Below are positions 40,472-49,831 of a stretch of 64,000 nucleotides of DNA, one piece after another. The stretch spans positions 1 through 64,000 of the forward strand of contig JAHEJW010000010.1 of NCBI GenBank assembly GCA_024638655.1, read 5' to 3'. Made by a program: the position numbers and the translations under genes. This stretch comes from a bacterium (GTDB taxonomy: Bacteria; Actinomycetota; Acidimicrobiia; Spongiisociales; ZC4RG35). Every line of letters begins with the position of its first letter. The stretch's first letter is position 1. A model generated the notes under the pieces. The model had not been told where the DNA came from. It saw only the letters and a list, made by a program, of their open reading frames with translations, and did no database searches.

Positions 40472-41101
40472 TCAGTCGATCAGGCGGGGATTCTGCGTAT
40501 AGGTCCCTACCACGGAGGCCTCGGCGAGCACGTGGCCCTCGATGGCTTGCCGGACGTCCTGGCCCGTGAAGGCACCCTCGACCGGGGTGTTGTCGATGTC
40601 CAGGGCGTAGATGGTGAAGACGTAGTGGTGGACGATGCTGTCGTTCCAGGGTGGAGCCGGCCCGTCGTAGCCGAAATACGACCCTCCCATGTCGGTGTCG
40701 CCGGCGAACCAGTTGGTGAAGTCGTTGATGCCCTGGCGTGAGCCATGGGGCCCTTCGCCGGCATCCTTGCCACCGGCGACCACGCCATTTGAGAACTCGC
40801 CGTCGGAGATCGATCGAAGGCTGGCAGGAAGATCGACTACGACCCAGTGAAAGAAGTCGACACGGGGCAAGTCTTCAGGTACCTCGCGGTCCTCCTGGTT
40901 GACGTCGTCGCCTTTGCTCGGAACGTCGTAGTCGTGACAGATCACAGCGAATGAGCGCGTCCCGTCGGGCACTTCGTGCCATTCGAGGGCCGGGCTCACG
41001 TTGCTGGCGAACGTGACGTGGTCGTCCGGATCTGGCTTGGCAAACGCAAAGCGAGCCGGGATAGGGCCCCCGTCCTTGAAGCTGATGGTGGTGAGTTCCA
41101 T
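40472..41101 (-). CDS. YbhB/YbcL-type PEBP (Raf kinase inhibitor-like) protein
   Basis: 209 residues from ATG 41101 (the ORF also has an upstream Met at 41125). PEBP fold motifs: GGPIPARFAFA, VSPALEWHEVP, SFAVICHDYDVP, FFHWVVVDLP and GPAPPWNDSIVHHYVFTIYALD, the phosphate-binding pocket. The biological role in bacteria is not known. Confidence 0.9.
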   Translation of the reverse strand: MELTTISFKDGGPIPARFAFAKPDPDDHVTFASNVSPALEWHEVPDGTRSFAVICHDYDVPSKGDDVNQEDREVPEDLPRVDFFHWVVVDLPASLRSISDGEFSNGVVAGGKDAGEGPHGSRQGINDFTNWFAGDTDMGGSYFGYDGPAPPWNDSIVHHYVFTIYALDIDNTPVEGAFTGQDVRQAIEGHVLAEASVVGTYTQNPRLID

Positions 41102-41121
41102 GGTCGGACGATAACGATTGC

Positions 41122-42000
41122 TCAAGTGAGGATCGAAGCGAGCTCCTCCACCGCTTTGGCGTCGATCGGGTCGAGAACGACCTGAATACCGGTTATGCCA
41201 AGGGATTCGAGACGGTCGATGGTTTCCGGCAGCCTCGAACTCGGAATCGGCTCGACGGCCGGTCGATCTGACGAGCCTGGGGCGCGACCCCGGCCCCCGC
41301 TGACCTGAACATAGACGGCAGCTGTCTTCCCGATCTCAGAGACGTCACGACCGACCTCCTCGCAAGCCCGCGCCAGCTCGTCCAGTAGAGGAGGAATGCC
41401 CGCAGGGTCGTTTCCGTATGAGGCATGCCAGGTATTCCACATGTCGACGTATGGGGCAGCGATCCTCAGCATCCTCGGACCGTTCGATCCGATGAGCAGG
41501 GGAAGATCGCTCCTGGCAGGGGGCAGCAGCTTCATCTCCCGAAGCTGGTAGTAGTCGCCCGAGAAATCGATCTCACCTTCTTTGATGAGAGTTCTGATGA
41601 TGGTGAAGGCCTCCTCGAATCGACCGACTCGGTCTCCGTATGGGAACCCGAATGCATCGAATTCCACGCGATTCCACCCGGCACCCAGTCCCAAGATCAG
41701 ACGCCCGCCGCTGATCTCATCGACAGTGGCTGCCTTCTTGGCGATCATCGCGGGCGAGTGGAAGGCAGTAGCGGCGACGAGCGGCCCGATCTCGATCCGT
41801 TCGGTGGCCTCGGCCAGGGCTGCGAGCAATGACCATGCCTCCCATGGACCCCTCTCGCCCCCGGCGTCGTCGCGATAGAGGAGGTGGTCTCCAACCCAAA
41901 TCGAGTCGAAACCACACTCCTCGGCTTCGAGCGCGATTTGGCGAGTTTCGGTCCAGGAATAGGACCGCTCCACCTCCGGCAGCTGCAACCCGATCCTCAC
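41122..42000 (-). CDS. F420-dependent LLM-class oxidoreductase
   Basis: 292 residues from GTG 42000 (an in-frame stretch up to 42159 overlaps glpD and is rejected). TIM-barrel motifs: RIGLQLPEVE, ECGFDSIWVGDHLL, IEIGPLVAATAFHSPAMIAKKAATVDEISGGRLILGLGAGWN (parts) and PLLIGSNGPRML. Flavin or F420 use is inferred from the family. Its paralogue is the C-terminal half of the fusion at 37817. Divergent from glpD with 55 bases between. Confidence 0.9.
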   Translation of the reverse strand: MRIGLQLPEVERSYSWTETRQIALEAEECGFDSIWVGDHLLYRDDAGGERGPWEAWSLLAALAEATERIEIGPLVAATAFHSPAMIAKKAATVDEISGGRLILGLGAGWNRVEFDAFGFPYGDRVGRFEEAFTIIRTLIKEGEIDFSGDYYQLREMKLLPPARSDLPLLIGSNGPRMLRIAAPYVDMWNTWHASYGNDPAGIPPLLDELARACEEVGRDVSEIGKTAAVYVQVSGGRGRAPGSSDRPAVEPIPSSRLPETIDRLESLGITGIQVVLDPIDAKAVEELASILT

Positions 42001-42055
42001 GGGACCATCGTAAATGTGCCCAAGTCGTCGCGGTCGACTACAACACTTGGCAAGT

Positions 42056-43744
42056 ATGACCCGCGACCCCTCCGCACTGAACCAAGAGCAGAGATCGGCC
42101 GCTCTCACATCGATGAGCTCGTCTCCAGTCGACCTCCTTGTCGTAGGCGGAGGCATCACCGGCGCGGGGGTGGCTCTCGATGCGGCATCGAGAGGTCTAC
42201 GCGTCGGCTTGGTTGAACAGCGGGACTACGCGTCGGGGACCTCCAGCAGATCGTCCAAGCTGTTCCATGGCGGGCTCCGCTATCTCGAACAGCTGAACTT
42301 CAAGCTCGTCAGGGAAGCCCTTGGCGAACGCAACCTCATGCTCGAGCGGATCTGCCCTCACTTGACTCGTCCCATTTCTTTCCTGTACCCCTTGAAACAC
42401 CGCTTCTGGGAGAGGGCCTACGTAGGGGCCGGAGTTGCCCTCTACGACGTGCTCGCCGGAAGATCGAGCCCGTTGCCCCGCCACCAGCACATCTGGAAGC
42501 GCGATCTGGCCAAGATGGCGCCGGCTTTCGATCCCGCGACTGTCCGAGGCGCCATCCGCTATTGGGATGTACTCGTCGACGACGCCAGGCACACCATGAC
42601 GGTGGCACGGACGGCCGCGGCGGCGGGCGCTCAAATGGCGAGCAGCTGCCGCGTCGTGGGAATGTCGGCCCGCCCCGACCAAGTCTCCGTTGAGGTGGTC
42701 GACCTGGAGTCAGGGACGGGCCTAGACATAGCCGCAAGAACCGTGATCAACGCCACCGGGGTGTGGACCGACCAGATCCAGGAGTTGTTGGGCGACGACA
42801 CGAGGGACGTGAGGCCGTCAAAGGGGATTCACCTCGTTGTCCCTCGCGATCGAATCGATTCGAGCGTAGGGATGATCCTCCGCACCAAGGTGAGCGTCCT
42901 GTTCCTCATCCCATGGGATGAGGAACACTGGATCATCGGCACGACCGATACCCCCTGGGAGCTGGATCTGGCCCATCCTGCAGCCAGCCGAGAGGACATC
43001 GATTACCTGCTTCGCTGGGTCAATTCTGTCCTCACCAGCCAATTGACACGTGATGACATAGTTGGTGTCTACGCCGGACTGCGCCCCCTTCTGACCGGTG
43101 AATCGGACCAGACTTCCAAACTGAGCCGCGAGCATGCCGTGATCGACGAGGGCAACAGGGTCGTCACGGTTGCGGGGGGCAAGTACACGACTTACCGGGT
43201 CATGGCCGCCGATGCCATCGATGCGTTGAGTCCATACCTCGGCGATCTACCTCCCACACCCACCCGGGACATCCCTCTGATAGGCGCCGAAGCAGAGCCT
43301 CCCGCCAGGAGCGCCACCGAAGATATCGACGACGGCGCGCAAGGCCACAGATTGTGGAGGCGATATGGGTCGAAGATCGGAGAGATCGGAGGTCTCATCA
43401 AACAGAATCCCGAGCTCGGTGAGCCAATCGTCAGCGATGCCCCTTATCTGAGGGCCGAAATCGCTTACGCGGTCACCCATGAGGGTGCACTTCATCTCGA
43501 CGACATCCTCACGCGGAGGACAAGACTCTCGATCGAAACGTGGGATCGGGGTCTGGGTGCGGCTGCGGAGACAGCCCGGATCGTCGCTCCCCATCTCGGA
43601 TGGAACCAGGAGATCATCGATCGGGAGTTGGAGCACTATCGGGCACGTGTCGCCGCCGAGATCGACTCGCAGCGTCAGCCGGATGACCACACCGCGGATG
43701 CCGCCCGGATGGGAGCCGCGGACGTTCGCATGGGTAAGACCTGA
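42056..43744 (+). CDS. glpD: FAD-dependent glycerol-3-phosphate dehydrogenase
   Basis: 562 residues from ATG 42056. Rossmann motif LLVVGGGITGAGVALDAASRG, SSRSSKLFHGGLRYLEQ and GVYAGLRPLL are family hallmarks. Oxidises glycerol 3-phosphate to dihydroxyacetone phosphate and feeds electrons to quinone at the membrane. The C-terminal domain follows (YAVTHEGALHLDDILTRRTRL in part). No glycerol kinase or facilitator gene lies nearby. Confidence 0.96.
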   Translation: MTRDPSALNQEQRSAALTSMSSSPVDLLVVGGGITGAGVALDAASRGLRVGLVEQRDYASGTSSRSSKLFHGGLRYLEQLNFKLVREALGERNLMLERICPHLTRPISFLYPLKHRFWERAYVGAGVALYDVLAGRSSPLPRHQHIWKRDLAKMAPAFDPATVRGAIRYWDVLVDDARHTMTVARTAAAAGAQMASSCRVVGMSARPDQVSVEVVDLESGTGLDIAARTVINATGVWTDQIQELLGDDTRDVRPSKGIHLVVPRDRIDSSVGMILRTKVSVLFLIPWDEEHWIIGTTDTPWELDLAHPAASREDIDYLLRWVNSVLTSQLTRDDIVGVYAGLRPLLTGESDQTSKLSREHAVIDEGNRVVTVAGGKYTTYRVMAADAIDALSPYLGDLPPTPTRDIPLIGAEAEPPARSATEDIDDGAQGHRLWRRYGSKIGEIGGLIKQNPELGEPIVSDAPYLRAEIAYAVTHEGALHLDDILTRRTRLSIETWDRGLGAAAETARIVAPHLGWNQEIIDRELEHYRARVAAEIDSQRQPDDHTADAARMGAADVRMGKT

Positions 43745-43749
43745 GTCGA

Positions 43750-45048
43750 TCAGGGAGCTGTCAGCTCCTCATCTGTAGGGATGGCGGCAGGGTCGAAGTT
43801 GCTGCTGACGTTCCAGAGTATCCAACCCACTCCCCCATCCTCAGCTGCTTGGATTGCGCTTCGGATCTGAGAGCTCGACCACCAGAAGGCCTGCAACCAA
43901 GGCCTGAGAATCGTCCCCGGGGACAATCGCGCCAACGCGTCGTCGATCGCCGCAGCAGTTACCTCATAAGGGTGGTCGTTGGGATCCGAGAAACCGAGCC
44001 AGCCAGGCGAGTAGTGGCTGGGGTAGACCATGGGGCTGAGAGCGTCGACTTGACGGGACAACTCCTCCGGTCGCTGCCCGAGGCCCTGGTCATCGTCCAT
44101 CGAGAGCACGATGGCGAAGATGTCGGCGCTCACCGCACAGCCCATGGGTCGGAGCCTCTCACGAGCCTGAGCGAGGAACCCTTCGATCGCCGCCACTCGC
44201 TCTGCCTGACTCAATGAGAGCTGGCCCGAGATTGTGGCCGTCCGGCCCGCCGGAAACCGGACGTAGTCGAACTGGATCTCGTCGAACCCGAGTTCACAGG
44301 CCTCGACCGCCAGTGCGATGTTGTAGTCCCAAGCCGTTTCCGAACGCGGGTCGAGCCATCCACCCGCAAGCTTCTCTTCGGGTCGGAACCTGATCCGAAG
44401 AGAGTCGTCGAAGGCGACTATTCGGGTGATCGTGTAGAGCCCCGCGACCTTGGCCTGTTCGAGTCGCTGACGAGGGTCGTACCAGGGCTCGACCGCCCCG
44501 CTTTCCCGAGCTGGGGCCACCTGACTCTCATAGAGCACCTTGCCGCCTTCTTGCTTCGTGTCGAAGACAAATGCATTGACGGCCGTCGAATCGGCCAGCA
44601 GGAGCAGGCGATCGAAGAACTCGTCGTCACCCGCCGCTCCAGCCCCGACCCGTATCCCCCTCACGATCCTCGGAGCGATCTCCACCACGGTGAACGGGGT
44701 CTCTGAATTCCAAGCGATCTCGACCGTCACCCATCCAGGCAGGGAGATGCGGAGCGTTCCCGGGGCCGGCGCCATCAAGCCGAAGAACCCATCGGAACCA
44801 GTGCTTGTCGTGATGCCATCGATTTCGACGCGGGCGCCGGTCACCGGCTGGTTCTCCGGCCCGACGACTCTTCCAGCCACGGTGACCGGGGGCAGGGTTG
44901 TCGTCGGCGGCACTGTCGTGGCTGTGGGAACGGATGTCGAAGTGGTCGAAGACGGCAGGGAGGTCGGACCGCTGCTCTCCGAGGAGACCTGGGTGCATGA
45001 GGCAACAAGAAGGAGGCCGATAGCCACCATGGACACACGCGTCCGCAT
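43750..45048 (-). CDS. lipoprotein with glycoside-hydrolase-like (DUF4015) domain
   Basis: 432 residues. Signal peptide with lipobox LLLVASC (Cys18), a Thr/Pro/Ser-rich wall-spanning linker (20-55), a carboxypeptidase-regulatory-like beta domain (about 56-125), then a TIM-barrel hydrolase-like domain with AFVFDTKQEGGKVLY, GFDEIQFDYVRFPAG and MVYPSHYSPGW, as in DUF4015/GHL-type proteins. The FDEIQFDYVRFP motif holds the likely acidic active residues. Anchored outside the membrane. The polysaccharide target is unknown. Confidence 0.85.
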   Translation of the reverse strand: MRTRVSMVAIGLLLVASCTQVSSESSGPTSLPSSTTSTSVPTATTVPPTTTLPPVTVAGRVVGPENQPVTGARVEIDGITTSTGSDGFFGLMAPAPGTLRISLPGWVTVEIAWNSETPFTVVEIAPRIVRGIRVGAGAAGDDEFFDRLLLLADSTAVNAFVFDTKQEGGKVLYESQVAPARESGAVEPWYDPRQRLEQAKVAGLYTITRIVAFDDSLRIRFRPEEKLAGGWLDPRSETAWDYNIALAVEACELGFDEIQFDYVRFPAGRTATISGQLSLSQAERVAAIEGFLAQARERLRPMGCAVSADIFAIVLSMDDDQGLGQRPEELSRQVDALSPMVYPSHYSPGWLGFSDPNDHPYEVTAAAIDDALARLSPGTILRPWLQAFWWSSSQIRSAIQAAEDGGVGWILWNVSSNFDPAAIPTDEELTAP

Positions 45049-45059
45049 GAGTGAGCCGG

Positions 45060-45515
45060 TCAGGACCAGCGGGTGACCATCGCCACGATCGTGAGCAGGA
45101 GTAGCAATGTGTCCAGTGCGCCAAAGGCGGCCAGCCGCGACATCGCCGACCTGACCAGGCCCTGGTCTCCGGACTCGATGGCCACGGCCGCACGCTCGGA
45201 GCCTTTCTCGAAGACGACGAACCCGAGTATCGCTCCGATCACGATCATGGTGAAGCCGACGGTCACGAACCGTGTTCCGAAGCCATACTCATCGGCACCC
45301 AGTACGAGGAAGATCCCGGTGACGAGGATGACCACGGACGCCGGCACATATACCCGGTTGCCCAACTTCGCGGCGACCCGATACCAACCGGCGGCAGCTT
45401 CCGCACCATGCCGGGCCACCATTCTCGGCACGACAGCCTGGATGACGTTCGCGCCCAGCCATATGCCGGCACCTGCGATGTGGAATGTCAGCAAGAGCTC
45501 CCTGAGACCCATCAA
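45060..45515 (-). CDS. DUF2269-like integral membrane protein
   Basis: 151 residues with four membrane segments, typical of DUF2269: first segment LLLTFHIAGAGIWLGANV, then VYVPASVVILVTGIFLVLG, FVTVGFTMIVIGAILGFVV and LDTLLLLLTIVAMV. His12 and Trp19 in the first helix are often kept in this family and suggest a haem-like or redox context, which is unproved. M1 or M2 is the start. The stop lies 11 bases before the lipoprotein start. Confidence 0.85.
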   Translation of the reverse strand: MMGLRELLLTFHIAGAGIWLGANVIQAVVPRMVARHGAEAAAGWYRVAAKLGNRVYVPASVVILVTGIFLVLGADEYGFGTRFVTVGFTMIVIGAILGFVVFEKGSERAAVAIESGDQGLVRSAMSRLAAFGALDTLLLLLTIVAMVTRWS

Positions 45516-45581
45516 ACCCTCCGAGACCTGCGGAATCTAGCCGACGTTCCGATTGGTCTCGACGATCTCTACGCTCGGCGG

Positions 45582-45956
45582 GTGACTGGTGGGCAAGACG
45601 AGACAGGGTGCCGGGATGCCGCGACTGCCACCTTGTTCCTCCTCGGTTTTGCCGTCGTGTTCATGATCGTCGGCCTTACCTTGAGCCAACGCGTCGACTG
45701 TCTGGGAATATGTGAGACGACGGCACTCACCCTCCTCTATGCGGGTGGGCCGTTGTCCGCACTGTTGGGCGTGGTGTTTGGTTCCCTCTGGGTGGCGTGG
45801 CCATTGGAGATCACGCTTTGGGTCATCGTGGGGTTCACCACTGCACGGCTCGCCGCACGCCGTTCTACCGGGGTCCTCGGTCTCGCGGTGTTGATCCTGA
45901 GCATCGCCCTCGTCTACGGACTAGTCCTTTCGCAATTCGTCGAAATAGCCCAGTAG
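45582..45956 (+). CDS. small membrane protein
   Basis: About 124 residues from GTG 45582, or a shorter form from TTG near 45633. Three or four membrane segments: TLFLLGFAVVFMIVGLTL, ALTLLYAGGPLSALLGVVFGSLWVAW, ITLWVIVGFTTARLA and VLGLAVLILSIALVYGLVL. The longer ORF back to 45408 is antisense to the DUF2269 gene and is rejected. No motif is recognised. Confidence 0.6.
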   Translation: MTGGQDETGCRDAATATLFLLGFAVVFMIVGLTLSQRVDCLGICETTALTLLYAGGPLSALLGVVFGSLWVAWPLEITLWVIVGFTTARLAARRSTGVLGLAVLILSIALVYGLVLSQFVEIAQ

Positions 45957-45989
45957 ATCCAGGACGCCACCACCTAGCGTGAGTACTGC

Positions 45990-46340
45990 ATGCGGAGCGT
46001 GATAGGAAATCGCACCGTCGGGCTGGGACTGGCAGCAATGATCACCATTGCCGCCACACTCTCCGTCACGGCGACATTCAAGTCTTCGGCGCCGGGCCTG
46101 GGTCTAGAGCCGGTGGGTGGGGCCGAGAACCTGATCCAGTTGATACAGGGTCAGGAACACATCGTCTGGTCTGCGTTGACCGGGACGGTCACGAGCTATG
46201 AGGCGGTCGGCTGGCCGTCGTCGGCAGGTGACGTCGAGCTCGGCGGGGCACTGGTGATCGAGCGGCCGGCGGACACGTCCGCCGGGATCATCGACTTTGG
46301 GGAGAGGCCGATGTCGCTCGAATTTCACCTCAACCGCTGA
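45990..46340 (+). CDS. small exported or anchored protein of unknown function
   Basis: 116 residues. An N-terminal hydrophobic segment (about 10-29, GLGLAAMITIAATLSVTATF) looks like a signal peptide or anchor. The rest is a small beta-rich domain with a GALVIERPADTSAG strand. No family is recognised. The stop is followed by the strong hairpin at 46352-46385. Confidence 0.5.
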   Translation: MRSVIGNRTVGLGLAAMITIAATLSVTATFKSSAPGLGLEPVGGAENLIQLIQGQEHIVWSALTGTVTSYEAVGWPSSAGDVELGGALVIERPADTSAGIIDFGERPMSLEFHLNR

Positions 46341-46351
46341 CCAGACTGTTC

Positions 46352-46385
46352 TGTGTGGGCTCGCGCGGGGTCGCGAGCCCGCACA
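46352..46385. terminator. bidirectional terminator
   Basis: A 14-bp stem (upper part GGGCTCGCG/CGCGAGCCC perfect, one U-G pair below) with a 6-base loop CGGGGT, between the convergent ends of the small exported protein and the M16 peptidase. It is strong enough to act on both strands although no T-tract follows. Confidence 0.75.
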
Positions 46386-46403
46386 GGACGCCGTGAACAG
46401 ATC

Positions 46404-47660
46404 TCAAAGCTGGATGTAGCCCTCCAGGTCCCCGGCGTCGAATGGTCCGACGGCTCCGATGACCCGGGTGTCCGCGCCATAGAGGTTGGCAGCAACATCC
46501 TGGACCGCCTGGAGATCGACGGCTTCCAGCTTCTCGAGCCTCTCATCCACCGACAGATGGGGCATGCCGGCCAACTCGTCTCGGCCAAGTCGTACCATTC
46601 GACTGTTGGCGTCTTCCAGCGCCAGGGCGAGGCCGCCACGCATCGATCCCTTGGCACGCTCTAGCTCTTCGGAAGATATTCCCTCCTCGACGACCTTGGC
46701 CAACTCCTCTCGGATCACGTTGAGAGCGGTCTCGGTCTGACTCGGTGTGGTGCCCACATATACGCCCCAGGCACCGTTGTCGGCATAGGCGAGTTTGAAT
46801 GCATAGATCGAGTAGGCGAGACCCCGCTCCTCTCTCACCTCACGAAACAGACGGGAAGACATCCCGGAACCCATGACATGATTCAGGACTTCGAAGGCCC
46901 ATCGCCGATCGTCTTCCCTGCGCAGCCCGGGCCCCCCAAGGACTATGTGGGCTTGCTCGGTTTCACGACGGCGAACGTTGACCCTCGGCGTCGTCTCGAC
47001 CGGGGAAAGATCATGATCCACCGCTGCCCCGGACCAATCACCGAATCTGTCGGCAATCATCTCCACCAGATCTGCATGCTCGACCGACCCGGCGGCCGCC
47101 ACCACCATCGAGCCGGCTCCGTACCGACGTCCCCAGTATCCGACGATGTCTTCTCTGCTCATCTCGCGAATCGACTCCCTGGTGCCCAACACCGGAGCCT
47201 CCAGGTCATGGTCGGCAAAGACTGCGCTCGTGAAACACTCGAAGGTCACGTCGTTCGGGTCGTCCTCGTACATGTTGATCTCTTCGATGACGACCTGACT
47301 CTCCGACTGGATTTCGTTCGTTCGGAAAGCAGGCCTCTGGATGATCTCCGAAAGGACGTCGAGCCCGGTGCCCAGGTCTTGGTCGAGCAGCCGGGCCCAA
47401 AAGCAGGTGTATTCCTTGGAGGTGAACGCATTCGACTCGGCACCGATCGAGTCAAATGTCTCGGAGACATCTCTAGCCGACAGCTTCTCCGATCCCTTGA
47501 AGAGGAGGTGTTCGAGGAAGTGTGAGACGCCTGCCTCATCGGGCATCTCATCTCGGGTGCCGGTGTCAATCCAGCAGCCGAGTGCAATCGATCGAAGTGA
47601 GGGCATCGCCTCGGAGATCACGCGGAGGCCATTGGGGAGGGTCGTGAGGTCGTAGTGCAC
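46404..47660 (-). CDS. M16 family zinc peptidase (pitrilysin/PqqL-type)
   Basis: 418 residues from GTG 47660, which puts TTLPNGLRV a few residues in, as in relatives; ATG 47726 would add 22 residues. The inverted zinc motif is HFLEHLLFKG (HxxEH) and the third ligand Glu lies downstream in IEEINMYEDDPND. The C-terminal inactive half has GGPGLRREDDRRWA and GLAYSIYAFK. Only one full M16 protein is encoded, so it probably forms a homodimer or pairs with a partner elsewhere. The downstream end is near the terminator. Confidence 0.93.
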   Translation of the reverse strand: MHYDLTTLPNGLRVISEAMPSLRSIALGCWIDTGTRDEMPDEAGVSHFLEHLLFKGSEKLSARDVSETFDSIGAESNAFTSKEYTCFWARLLDQDLGTGLDVLSEIIQRPAFRTNEIQSESQVVIEEINMYEDDPNDVTFECFTSAVFADHDLEAPVLGTRESIREMSREDIVGYWGRRYGAGSMVVAAAGSVEHADLVEMIADRFGDWSGAAVDHDLSPVETTPRVNVRRRETEQAHIVLGGPGLRREDDRRWAFEVLNHVMGSGMSSRLFREVREERGLAYSIYAFKLAYADNGAWGVYVGTTPSQTETALNVIREELAKVVEEGISSEELERAKGSMRGGLALALEDANSRMVRLGRDELAGMPHLSVDERLEKLEAVDLQAVQDVAANLYGADTRVIGAVGPFDAGDLEGYIQL

Positions 47661-47743
47661 GGACGGAAGCGTATTACCGGCCACGTGCCAATGCGCCAGG
47701 CACTTTGGGCCAGGTTTGACAGTCATGGGACAATGATCGGCTG

Positions 47744-49831
47744 ATGCGCGCCCGCGAACAGACATTCCTCACAGAACTGATCGGTCCCGAAGATCAGGCA
47801 ATCGAAGCCGTGGTCAGCCGGTACCAGCGTGTCGCTCCGGCTGTTACCAGGCTGGCGCGCAGTCTCTCTGACAACCCGAACCTCCGTGTTCGACTCGGAT
47901 CCGAGGCCGCCGCTTCGGACGACGAGATCGTCTGCGACCCCCGAGTTTTCCAGGCCGCCTATCACCGCAACGCCCCGGTCACTCCGGACGAGGTCGCTCT
48001 TGCCTCAGCACTCCACGAAGTCATGCACCTGGTTTCGACGAATCTCGACGAGACAAGGGAACTGCCTGGCGACTGGCCGATCGACGGTGGCCAGAACGCC
48101 GGGCTCGAGCTCGACCTGCTCACGGCCCTGGAGCGCACCGAGCGCCCGGTAGCCGAGGTCTTGTTCTTCAGCCTCGAGGACGCTCGTCAGGAGGTTCAGG
48201 GTCTGGCGGCGTACCCCGGAGCACGCTCGGTCCTCGAGGACCTGTATCGATCTTCTCTCAGCCATGCCATCGCCAAGTCGGGAGCGTTGAGCCAATTCGT
48301 GCTCGGGTGTTTCCTTCTCACCGGGGAATACGTGGAGCGAGAGATCCTCGAGAGACAGTTCGAGGCGAGAGCAGCCGTGGCCCTGGACGAGGCGACCCGC
48401 CATTGTTCGGAAGCGGCCGAGACCGACGACCCCTGGTACGTGGCTCAGCTGGCGCTCGAGCTCGAGGCAATTGCCCGGAGTCACGGTCTAATCACCGAGG
48501 TCCCGGAGAAGGCGACCGGCCAGCAGAGGAAACTCGCCGAGGAAGCAGACGCCGAAAAGGCGGCGGAAGGTGTCGACAGAGTGCGAATGGTGACGCCGAT
48601 CCTGTCCGATTCCGAGTCCTATCAGAACACGAGGCGAGCGGCCGAGTCACGATCCGGAGCCTCCGAGAGAAGAGGAGCGTCGCATACCGCGGGCGAGGAG
48701 TCGACCGAACAGCTTCTGCGGGTGAGCCAGGCGCCGGAGGTCTTCCTACCGACAGGCCAGGGGGGCAAGCTCCTGGTCACTCCGATACCGGCTGCGTTCG
48801 AGACTTTCTCCACTGAGGGCATCGAGGCATTGGAGGAGGCCGCCGAGCGATGGGATGTCGCTCAGAGACGGGTGTCCGGCGAGCTGTTCCCCCTCTTTGC
48901 GGCAAACCAGAGAAGGGGCCTTCGCTCCGGGTTCGACCAGGGAGACGTCTCCCCCCACGCGGCGCTTTTCATCGGCGCCGGCCTATACCAGAGGCTGTAC
49001 GAGCGGAGGGCCTCCAGGACCCGCCGACGTTATGCGGTCTCTCTCCTGGTCGACGCATCGGCTTCCATGCTGAGCCCCGGCCGACGCCAAGGGGCTGGCA
49101 CCTCGTGGGCCATGCCGGCTGCCCTTCTCGGAGCGTGGACCATGGCGCGACTGTGTGATGAGCTACAGGTGGACTTCGAGGTGGCTCTATTCAACCGCGG
49201 CTTCGCCGCTCGCCCCGATGACACCGAAGACACCTACCGCCGCGCCCGGGCTGCCGCGACAGCGGGCCTGCGTCAGACCCAGGGCACCGCAGCAGAGAGA
49301 CTCACCACCACCGTCAACCACTACATAGTCAAAGAATTCGACCGGAGGTGGAGGGACTCGCAGAGATCTCTCGCCGGGCTCTTCTACACCGCGGCGCAGC
49401 CAAAGCGGGCAGCCGCCAAGGCTCGCCGCTCGACCGAGTCGGCTCCACCCGTTTCTCTATTCGAGAAGGCAGCCAATGTCGACGAGTTCAACCTCGTACA
49501 CGCCGCCGAGCGAATGGGTCGTCTCGGCGCCGAAGTTCGATTGTTGATGGTGCTTGCCGATGGCATGACCCGGGGCTCGGTCGAGGCACTGGCCGAGTCC
49601 GTGAGCGCGATAGAGGCGTCGGGGACAACGGTCATCGGAATAGGGATCGGCGACCACACCGTCGATGAGGCATATGGCCGCCACGAGGTGGTCGAGGAGC
49701 CCGACCAGTTGGCCAGAGCCATGATCGATGGCACGAGGGGAGCGTTGAGGCGAAGCCTCGCCCTTTCCGGGATGGACACATGGTGGCTACGTCAGTCAGG
49801 AGCAAGCCAAAAGGAGATAGCAGTTGCCTGA
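47744..49831 (+). CDS. VWA-domain protein with N-terminal HExxH region
   Basis: 695 residues. Residues about 60-130 hold ASALHEVMHLVST with H91-E92-x-x-H95, a zinc-metallopeptidase-like motif. The middle is Glu-rich and acidic. Residues about 430-660 are a von Willebrand A domain with a complete MIDAS first motif D437-A-S-A-S (LLVDASASM) and later LMVLADGMTRG. The layout fits putative metallopeptidase plus VWA proteins of the DUF2201 kind, which pair with MoxR-type AAA proteins. The next gene is such an AAA protein, overlapping by 8 bases. Together they could be a metal-dependent assembly or activation system. The client is unknown. Confidence 0.82.
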   Translation: MRAREQTFLTELIGPEDQAIEAVVSRYQRVAPAVTRLARSLSDNPNLRVRLGSEAAASDDEIVCDPRVFQAAYHRNAPVTPDEVALASALHEVMHLVSTNLDETRELPGDWPIDGGQNAGLELDLLTALERTERPVAEVLFFSLEDARQEVQGLAAYPGARSVLEDLYRSSLSHAIAKSGALSQFVLGCFLLTGEYVEREILERQFEARAAVALDEATRHCSEAAETDDPWYVAQLALELEAIARSHGLITEVPEKATGQQRKLAEEADAEKAAEGVDRVRMVTPILSDSESYQNTRRAAESRSGASERRGASHTAGEESTEQLLRVSQAPEVFLPTGQGGKLLVTPIPAAFETFSTEGIEALEEAAERWDVAQRRVSGELFPLFAANQRRGLRSGFDQGDVSPHAALFIGAGLYQRLYERRASRTRRRYAVSLLVDASASMLSPGRRQGAGTSWAMPAALLGAWTMARLCDELQVDFEVALFNRGFAARPDDTEDTYRRARAAATAGLRQTQGTAAERLTTTVNHYIVKEFDRRWRDSQRSLAGLFYTAAQPKRAAAKARRSTESAPPVSLFEKAANVDEFNLVHAAERMGRLGAEVRLLMVLADGMTRGSVEALAESVSAIEASGTTVIGIGIGDHTVDEAYGRHEVVEEPDQLARAMIDGTRGALRRSLALSGMDTWWLRQSGASQKEIAVA

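Noticed and set aside
45408-45581. N-terminal extension of the small membrane protein
   Set aside because: This part is antisense to the DUF2269 gene and has no hydrophobic or domain character; GTG 45582 is preferred.
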